The notes beneath the pieces were generated by a model, which searched no databases, had not been told where the DNA came from, and was given only the letters and a program-made list of their open reading frames with translations. Below are positions 13,493 to 17,736 of a stretch of 17,736 nt of DNA, one piece after another. The stretch spans positions 1-17,736 of the forward strand of contig NZ_JBEXCV010000168.1 of assembly GCF_040605455.1 (NCBI RefSeq), in the 5' to 3' direction. This DNA comes from Embleya sp040605455. Its GTDB lineage: Bacteria > Actinomycetota > Actinomycetes > Streptomycetales > Streptomycetaceae. Within the stretch, counting starts at the first letter, position 1. The number at the start of each line of letters is the position of its first letter. Position numbers and translations under genes: made by a program.

Positions 13493-14785
13493 GTGCGAGG
13501 TTCCCGCGGCGCGGCTGTAATCGTCCTGGTGATGGCGGTGGTCGCCGCCATCGGCTTCGTCGTCTTCGCCCGCGGGCACGACGACGACCCGAAGGAGAAG
13601 GCCGCGGCGCCGGCCCAGGGATCCCAGAGAGCGCCCGCGCAGGCACCGGTCACCCTGATCGGCGACGGCTCCACGTCGAACACCGGAGAGCAGCCGGGCC
13701 GGCTCAAGCCGGAGAAGCTCGCGCCGGGCCAGGCCCCGCCGCAGTTCGTGGTGTTCTCCTGGGACGGCGCCGGCGAGGACGACAAGAAGTTGTTCTCCCG
13801 CTTCCGCCAGGTGGCCAAGGAGAGCAACGCCAAGATGACGCTGTTCCTGTCCGGGGTGTACGTGCTGCCGGAGGCCAAGCGGGCCAGGTACCAGCCGCCG
13901 CACAAGCCGATCGGCGCCTCGGACATCGGCTACCTCGACGACGCCCACCTGCGGATGACACTGGAACAGATCGGCGCCGCGTGGAACGAGGGCCACGAGA
14001 TCGGCACGCACTTCAACGGCCACTTCTGCGGGCCGAGCGGCGGCGGTTCGTGGTCGGCCGACGACTGGCGCAGCGAGGTCGAGCAGGCCAGGGCGTTCGT
14101 CAAGAACTGGAAGACCAACACGGGCTGGGCCGACATGCCGGCGCTTCCGTTCGACTACGACAAGGAACTTATCGGCGGCCGGGCGCCGTGCCTGGAGGGC
14201 CAGAAGGCACTGCTCGCGGCCGGGCCGTCGCTGGGCTTCCGCTATGACGCGAGTTCGCCCGGTGGGCGCCAGGTGTGGCCGGGCAAGGTGAACGGGACGT
14301 GGGACCTGCCATTGCAGCAAATCCCGCTGCCGGGACGCAAGTTCGAGGTCTTGTCGATGGACTACAACGTGATGTTCAACCAGTCGCGCACGGTCAAGGG
14401 CGACCCGGCCAAGTTCCGGGAGTGGGAGGACCAGGCGTATGCGAGCTACATGGCCGGCTTCGACCGCGCGTACGCCGGGAACCGGGCGCCGCTGCTGATC
14501 GGCAACCACTTCGAGGGGTGGAACGGCGGCATCTACATGAGGGCCGTCGAGCGCACCATGCGGACGGTGTGTGTGCGACCGGAGACGAAGTGTGTCAGCT
14601 TCCATGACCTGGTGGACTGGCTCGACGTGCAGGATCCTGTGGTACTCGCGAACTTGCGGACGTACGAGATCGGCGCGAAGCCGAATTGGTCGACACTCTC
14701 GGCGCCTGTTGCTCCTGCCGCTCCCGCGGTTCCGGCGGTGGCTTCCGGCAGGAAGCAGGCTGCGGTTGTGCGGGACCGGTACTGA
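13493..14785 (+). CDS. Membrane-anchored divergent NodB/CE4-like (polysaccharide deacetylase-related) protein
   Basis: A 430-residue protein. Residues 8-27 are a single hydrophobic anchor (AAVIVLVMAVVAAIGFVVF) after a short basic start, then an Ala/Pro-rich linker to about 80, then an extracytoplasmic catalytic-type domain. CE4-like landmarks are FVVFSWDGAGED (85-96; Asp91 in place of the usual TFDDG), GHEIGTHFNGHF (167-178; His173 and His177 with the H-x3-H spacing of the metal site), FRYDASSPGG (249-258) and LIGNHFEGWNGG (335-346). The first motif is not the canonical one, so activity and substrate (cell-wall glycan or other) are uncertain. The C-terminus is Ala/Pro-rich. I chose the GTG at 13493 because GGGG lies 5 bases upstream and the anchor follows directly; the open frame upstream is not protein-like. 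The gene is bracketed by repeat clusters 2 and 3. Confidence 0.8.
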   Translation: MRGSRGAAVIVLVMAVVAAIGFVVFARGHDDDPKEKAAAPAQGSQRAPAQAPVTLIGDGSTSNTGEQPGRLKPEKLAPGQAPPQFVVFSWDGAGEDDKKLFSRFRQVAKESNAKMTLFLSGVYVLPEAKRARYQPPHKPIGASDIGYLDDAHLRMTLEQIGAAWNEGHEIGTHFNGHFCGPSGGGSWSADDWRSEVEQARAFVKNWKTNTGWADMPALPFDYDKELIGGRAPCLEGQKALLAAGPSLGFRYDASSPGGRQVWPGKVNGTWDLPLQQIPLPGRKFEVLSMDYNVMFNQSRTVKGDPAKFREWEDQAYASYMAGFDRAYAGNRAPLLIGNHFEGWNGGIYMRAVERTMRTVCVRPETKCVSFHDLVDWLDVQDPVVLANLRTYEIGAKPNWSTLSAPVAPAAPAVPAVASGRKQAAVVRDRY

Positions 14786-14804
14786 TCGGGCCTGCGGCCC
14801 ACTT

Positions 14805-14958
14805 GGCCTCAAGCGCCGGCCGGGCTGGGTGGCCTCAAGCGCCGGCCGGGCTGGGTGGCCTCAAGCGCCGGCCGGGCTGGGTGGCCTCAAGCGCCGGCCG
14901 GGCTGATTTGGCCTCAAGTGTCGGCCCGGCTGGGTGGCCTCATGCGCCGGCCGGGCTG
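14805..14958 (+). repeat. Repeat cluster 3: six near-identical tandem copies of the 23-base element
   Basis: Units start at 14805, 14831, 14857, 14883, 14910 and 14936, a period of 26 bases with one of 27. The first four units are identical (GGCCTCAAGCGCCGG plus CCGGGCTG) and separated by 3 bases; the fifth (AAGTGTCGGCCCGG) and sixth (CATGCGCC) have diverged. The cluster begins 19 bases after the NodB-like stop and ends 120 bases before the pirin start. Confidence 0.95.
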
Positions 14959-15002
14959 GAGCGGGGGCGGCTGGCCGGGAACCGATTCTCCGCGCGGGGA
15001 AT

Positions 15003-15024
15003 GTTGAGTGGGCAACTATCGTTG
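15003..15024. promoter_or_regulatory. GTTG/CAAC motif array upstream of pirin, weak operator candidate
   Basis: GTTG (15003-15006), 6 bases, CAAC (15013-15016), 4 bases, GTTG (15021-15024). CAAC-tatc-GTTG is a 12-base interrupted palindrome and also contains a TANNNT box (TATCGT, 15017-15022) about 57 bases before the pirin ATG. The arms are short. Confidence 0.3.
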
Positions 15025-15078
15025 GAGCGAGCAAGGCCCGGGACAGCCGGGACCGTACTCGTATCCGAGGAGCAGGCC

Positions 15079-16029
15079 ATGCCCGCCGTCACCGTTTCCA
15101 ACCCGCTGGCCCTGCCGCGTCTGCCGGAACCCGGTCTCGACGCGCGGCCGCGCCCCGTACTCGCCGTCACGACCGCGCCGAGCGGTGTCGAGGGTGAGGG
15201 CTTCCCGGTTCGCCGCGCCTTTGCGGGCGTCAACCAGAGCCACCTCGACCCGTTCATCATGATGGATCAGATGGGCGAGGTGGATTACCAAGCCGGTGAG
15301 CCCAAGGGCACCCCGTGGCACCCGCACCGCGGCTTCGAGACGGTCACCTACATCATCGACGGCACCTTCGTACACCAGGACTCGCACGGCGGTGGTGGCG
15401 TCATCACCGACGGCGACACCCAGTGGATGACTGCCGGCTCCGGCCTGCTGCACATCGAGACTCCGCCGGAGTCTCTGGTCATGTCGGGCGGGCTCTTCCA
15501 CGGACTCCAGCTCTGGGTGAACCTGCCCGCCTCGGACAAGATGATCAAGCCGAAGTACCAGGACATCCGGGGCGGCAGCGTGAAGCTCCTCGCCTCCGAG
15601 GACGGCGGCGCCCTGGTCCGCCTGATCGCCGGTGGGATCGGCGGCTACGAGGGGCCCGGCATCACCCACACGCCGATCACGATGACCCACGTGTCCGTGA
15701 ACCCCGGCGCCCAAGTCACCCTCCCCTGGCGATCCGACTTCAACGCCCTGGCCTACAGCCTGGCCGGCAGCGGCTCGGCGGGCATCGAGCGGCGCCCGTT
15801 CCACCTGGGCCAGGCCGTCGTCTTCGGTGATGGCGACTCGCTTACCATTCGGGCCGACGAGGTACAGGACTCCCGCAGCGCCAACTTCGAGGTGGTACTC
15901 CTCGGCGGGCAGCCGATCCGGGAACCGGTCGCCTGGTACGGCCCTTTCGTGATGAACAGCCACCGCGAGTTGCAGCAGGCGATGGAAGACTTCCAGGCCG
16001 GTCGCCTGGGCACCGTCCCCACTTCCTGA
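15079..16029 (+). CDS. Pirin family protein
   Basis: A 316-residue bicupin, the usual length for bacterial pirins. The N-terminal cupin has the metal-binding set WHPHRGFET (His81, His83), then GLLHIE (His125, Glu127), matching the His-His-His-Glu iron site of human pirin. The adjoining FVHQDSHGGGG segment (97-107) and the C-terminal signature VAWYGPFVMN (284-293) are also typical. Bacterial pirins are linked to redox and metabolic control, and some have quercetinase activity; a role for this one cannot be assigned from sequence. The ATG at 15079 has GAGGAG 6 bases upstream. It is transcribed alone, ending in a strong 18-base hairpin, and is followed by a fragment of a second pirin. Confidence 0.95.
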   Translation: MPAVTVSNPLALPRLPEPGLDARPRPVLAVTTAPSGVEGEGFPVRRAFAGVNQSHLDPFIMMDQMGEVDYQAGEPKGTPWHPHRGFETVTYIIDGTFVHQDSHGGGGVITDGDTQWMTAGSGLLHIETPPESLVMSGGLFHGLQLWVNLPASDKMIKPKYQDIRGGSVKLLASEDGGALVRLIAGGIGGYEGPGITHTPITMTHVSVNPGAQVTLPWRSDFNALAYSLAGSGSAGIERRPFHLGQAVVFGDGDSLTIRADEVQDSRSANFEVVLLGGQPIREPVAWYGPFVMNSHRELQQAMEDFQAGRLGTVPTS

Positions 16030-16040
16030 TGCGCTGACCA

Positions 16041-16085
16041 AGACGGGCGGTCGGTCCGGGTGGTTCTCGGACCGACCGCCCGTCT
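16041..16085 (+). terminator. Strong hairpin terminator after pirin
   Basis: Perfect 18-base arms (16041-16058 and 16068-16085, beginning AGACGGGCGG and ending CCGCCCGTCT) around a 9-base loop, 12 bases after the pirin stop. There is no T-run, but the stem is the longest perfect one found in this window. Confidence 0.85.
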
Positions 16086-16167
16086 GCCAGGCGTCCAAGG
16101 CGCTCATGAGGGTCATCGACGCCGTGGCGGGCTTGAGTGCGGTGATCCCGTCGGGACGTGGCGATCC

Positions 16168-16195
16168 CGATCGTCGACCGATCGTCGACCGATCG
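16168..16195. repeat. 11-base tandem repeat, about 2.5 copies
   Basis: CGATCGTCGAC at 16168-16178 and 16179-16189, then a partial CGATCG (16190-16195). The unit is built from two palindromes (CGATCG and GTCGAC). It lies exactly at the 5' border of the pirin remnant. Confidence 0.9.
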
Positions 16196-16428
16196 AAACC
16201 GGCCGGCTCGCGGTGTTCGGTGCCGAGGGCACGATCGACCTCCGGGCCGATGTCCGACAGGATTCGAACAAGCCGAACCTCAAGGTGAGCGTCCCCGGTG
16301 GGCAGCCGATCGGCGAGGAAGTCGCCTGGTATGGCCTGTTCGTGATGAACGTGCACGCCGAACTTGCGCAGGCGTTCGACGACTTCAAGGCGGGTCGGAA
16401 GGGAAGGATGCCGGCGGACCGGATCTGA
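16186..16428 (+). pseudogene. C-terminal remnant of a second pirin
   Basis: From 16186 to the TGA at 16426-16428 the frame encodes RPIETGRLAVFG, then LRAD, QDSNKPNLKV and GGQPIGEEVAWYGLFVMN, followed by LAQAFDDFKAGR. This aligns without gaps of note to the last 75 residues of the intact pirin upstream (GQAVVFG, IRAD, GGQPIREPVAWYGPFVMN, LQQAMEDFQAGR), at roughly half identity. The N-terminal cupin with the metal site and most of the second cupin are absent, and no start codon or Shine-Dalgarno site suits it. The frame extends upstream through the 11-base repeat into the terminator loop, but that part is not pirin-like. It is best read as the leftover of an older tandem or related pirin gene, not a recent duplication. 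Confidence 0.85.
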
Positions 16429-16466
16429 CGGCCGGTCAACCGTGGCCGAAGATCATCGGCGGGGCA

Positions 16467-16494
16467 TCTGACGCATCGTCAGAGCCCTTAGAGT
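16467..16494 (+). promoter_or_regulatory. Palindromic operator candidate followed by a -10 box
   Basis: TCTGACG-cat-CGTCAGA (16467-16483) is a perfect 7-base inverted repeat of the compact type bound by TetR-like dimers. TAGAGT (16489-16494, TANNNT) follows 5 bases later and would start transcription near 16501. No recognisable gene follows at the expected distance: an ATG at 16503 opens 56 codons of unremarkable sequence. Confidence 0.5.
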
Positions 16495-16556
16495 GCAAGG
16501 GAATGCCTTACAGGGGCGAGCGCGTGGGCTACGCAACGGAGCCGACCGGTCGCCCC

Positions 16557-16585
16557 TTGACGCTGTCCCGCCCACTGGCCACACT
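16557..16585 (+). promoter_or_regulatory. Possible promoter of the small-gene run
   Basis: TTGACG (16557-16562), 17 bases, CACACT (16580-16585). The -35 is near consensus and the -10 keeps the A2 and T6 positions. Transcription would begin close to the ATG at 16598. Confidence 0.45.
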
Positions 16586-16597
16586 GAACAAGGTCAA

Positions 16598-16720
16598 ATG
16601 GAACGTACCGGTTTGCCGCGCTATGAGCGCGGCCTGCGGAAAGAGGAGTGGAGCCGTCACCTCACCACCGTGAGCTCCGCCGCCGGGTCGAAGTGGCCCC
16701 GGTCGACGGGCGCGATGTGA
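16598..16720 (+). CDS. Possible 40-residue small protein
   Basis: The open frame starts at an ATG 12 bases after a plausible -10 box and has a weak AAGG 4 bases upstream. The peptide begins MERTGLPRYERGLRKEEW and is basic, with a predicted helix and no known motif. Its codons become G/C-ending after the first third. It ends 23 bases before the 61-residue gene. It could equally be untranslated leader; an overlapping frame from 16503 competes with it. Confidence 0.3.
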   Translation: MERTGLPRYERGLRKEEWSRHLTTVSSAAGSKWPRSTGAM

Positions 16721-16743
16721 CACCGGACGAGAGGAGTCCGCGT

Positions 16744-16929
16744 ATGTCCTGGCCCTCCCGGGTGGCACACGGCATCGGCGACGGTGACCGACGGCCGCCC
16801 CACGCTTCATATTTCGCCAATTCGCCGACCGGTTCGCGGGCGATCGATCCGGCTTCGATCGGTGCGTTGCCCACAGGCGCTCCGTCGACCCGTGTCCGGT
16901 CCGATGCGACCGGGTCCTGGGGGACGTGA
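16744..16929 (+). CDS. 61-residue hypothetical protein, first well-supported gene of the small-gene run
   Basis: I do not recognise this protein. It begins MSWPSRVAHGIGDGDRR and is rich in Ser, Pro, Gly and Ala, with no membrane segment or known motif, and looks largely unstructured. Two facts support translation: GAGGAG lies 7 bases before the ATG, the best ribosome-binding site in this part of the window, and its stop overlaps the next start in a TGATG junction (16927-16931), typical of translational coupling. It may be a small accessory protein or mainly a coupling leader for the 90-residue membrane protein. Confidence 0.55.
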   Translation: MSWPSRVAHGIGDGDRRPPHASYFANSPTGSRAIDPASIGALPTGAPSTRVRSDATGSWGT

Positions 16930-17201
16930 TGGCCGACGGCTGGCGTAAGAAGTTCGTGGAGAGCACGGTCAAGACTCGGGCCTCGTCCACGAACTGGATC
17001 GCGCTGAAGATCATCCACTCGAACGTGCTCACGATGCTCATCCTCGGCACCGCCGCGCTGTTCGCGGTGGTTTTGCACCTCAAGGGACGTGCGCGCGATG
17101 GTGAGTTGTTCGCGCTCGCGGTCGCGGCGCCGTGGATACTGGCGGCATATCGGCACAGCCGTGCCTGCAAGCCGTGTCCACGTCAGTCGGGAGGGGGATA
17201 G
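16929..17201 (+). CDS. Small protein with two predicted membrane segments
   Basis: A 90-residue protein, not assigned to a family. The first 28 residues are basic and polar (MADGWRKKFVESTVKTR). Hydrophobic segments follow at about residues 32-51 (VLTMLILGTAALFAVVLHL) and 60-75 (ELFALAVAAPWILAAY), joined by a short Lys/Arg loop, giving a hairpin in the membrane with both ends inside. The tail contains CKPC (residues about 80-83). The ATG at 16929 overlaps the preceding stop (TGATG) and has GGGGGA 4-5 bases upstream; a GTG one codon earlier is an alternative. The stop lies 3 bases before the next ATG. The compact, coupled layout and two-segment topology resemble small subunits of membrane machines such as secretion or conjugation-type complexes, but that is only a hypothesis. 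Confidence 0.75.
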   Translation: MADGWRKKFVESTVKTRASSTNWIALKIIHSNVLTMLILGTAALFAVVLHLKGRARDGELFALAVAAPWILAAYRHSRACKPCPRQSGGG

Positions 17202-17204
17202 GCG

Positions 17205-17736
17205 ATGAGCGCGTACGAACCGCCACCGCCCCCCGAGGCACGCGGACTTCGGCTCGGCGACCTGGTCCGTCGACGCCACCTCGTCGATCCCGATGATGAG
17301 GAGCCGGCCTTCCCGGCGCATCGCGAGGAGCGTGCGAGCAAGCCCTCGCGCGAGTCCCGCGCCCCTCGGGACGACGACGAGCCCTCCTGGCGGCGGGACT
17401 TGCGGGAGCGTCGGAAGCACGAGCGGGACGCGGCCGCCGCGGTCGAGGCCCGGCGTACGACCGAGCGCGCGAGCGGTTCGGACGCGCGCCCCGGACGCGC
17501 CGCCGACGCCCGACGTGCCGAGGAGGCGCGCCGGGCCCAGGCACAGCGGGCCGAGCGCGGCACCACCGGCGCGGCGGACCGTGCGGCGCGGCCCACGGTG
17601 CGGCACGTGATGAAACCCCGCGACCCGGGGCGCCACAACGCCCCCGCGACGCCCGTCGAGAGCGCGCGCAAGCTGCCGTGGCGCAAGTCGGCGAAGGCGG
17701 CCGGCTCGGCCGCGGGCCCGGCCGCGGGCGCCGTCG
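17205..17736 (+). CDS. Arg/Glu/Ala-rich protein, 5' part only, function unknown
   Basis: The 177 codons seen are open to the window edge. The ATG at 17205 comes 3 bases after the previous stop, with GGGAGGGGG upstream. The visible protein starts MSAYEPPPPPEARGL, continues with a very charged segment (residues about 30-130, repeated RRxE/ARRAEEARRAQAQRAE stretches likely to form helix or coiled coil), and then a basic Pro/Ala region ending KLPWRKSAKAAGSAAGPAAG. Such disordered, basic N-termini often precede membrane or ATPase domains in actinobacterial envelope-associated proteins; none is visible yet. It is the third gene of a coupled run with the 61- and 90-residue proteins, so it should belong to the same process. 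Confidence 0.75.
   Translation, partial: MSAYEPPPPPEARGLRLGDLVRRRHLVDPDDEEPAFPAHREERASKPSRESRAPRDDDEPSWRRDLRERRKHERDAAAAVEARRTTERASGSDARPGRAADARRAEEARRAQAQRAERGTTGAADRAARPTVRHVMKPRDPGRHNAPATPVESARKLPWRKSAKAAGSAAGPAAGAV

Noticed and set aside
14805..14958. CRISPR array
   Set aside because: The repeats are separated by only 3-4 near-constant bases, so there are no spacers, and no cas genes are nearby. These are tandem intergenic repeats.
16090..16170. Minus-strand peptide ITALKPATASMTLMSALD
   Set aside because: It looked somewhat protein-like, but it is short, has no start or family match I can name, and sits in a frame that is antisense to pirin on either side.
16503..16673. 56-codon frame after the TCTGACG palindrome
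   Set aside because: The ATG is at a plausible distance from the -10 box, but the peptide has no motif and its later half competes with the 40-residue frame. It is kept only as part of the orphan-promoter finding.

Overview
The window is very GC-rich. GTG starts are common, third codon positions are G/C-dominated, and promoters look like TANNNT -10 boxes, some placed for leaderless mRNAs. Together with the gene families present (BlaI/M56 pair, WYL regulator, FtsX/MacB-type exporter, ABC-F protein, F420/FMN-type oxidase), this points to an actinomycete, most likely a Streptomyces relative (Streptomycetaceae-like). This is inferred from style and gene content; no marker gene fixes the genus. 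It looks like an accessory or arm-like chromosomal segment: small unrelated gene groups, two gene remnants and a family of intergenic repeats.

Left part (1-4215), all minus strand: a small membrane-anchored protein, an orphan domain resembling the cytosolic tail of amino-acid permeases, and a BlaI-type repressor followed 4 bases later by an M56 (BlaR1-like) membrane metallopeptidase cut by the window edge. A roughly 560-base stretch without a convincing gene (2435-2997) separates these from a CodA-like amidohydrolase (2998-4215). Upstream of the amidohydrolase, on the other strand, lies a frameshifted N-terminal remnant of an acetamidase/formamidase (about 4422-4650), so two amide-hydrolysing genes once sat head to head here.

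Middle (4712-12748): endonuclease V (plus strand, probably leaderless) converges on a two-gene ABC exporter operon (ATPase then FtsX-like permease, minus strand), with a strong hairpin between them. A WYL-domain regulator and a PNPOx-fold flavin/F420 enzyme are divergently transcribed from a 63-base gap holding a 25-base near-perfect palindrome, a likely autoregulatory operator. A two-domain ABC-F protein follows on the minus strand, with a recognisable promoter and a roughly 200-base leader.

Right part (12749-17736), genes on the plus strand: a membrane-anchored divergent NodB/CE4-like protein, an intact pirin, and a C-terminal fragment of a second pirin. Beyond these is a regulatory-looking palindrome and a tightly packed run of small genes (61 aa, 90 aa with two membrane segments, then an Arg/Glu-rich protein running off the edge) that I cannot assign.

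The most striking non-coding feature is a 23-base GC-rich element present 14 times in three clusters (10916-11081, 13207-13302, 14805-14958). All copies have the same orientation and mostly 26-base spacing; the last two clusters bracket the NodB-like gene.
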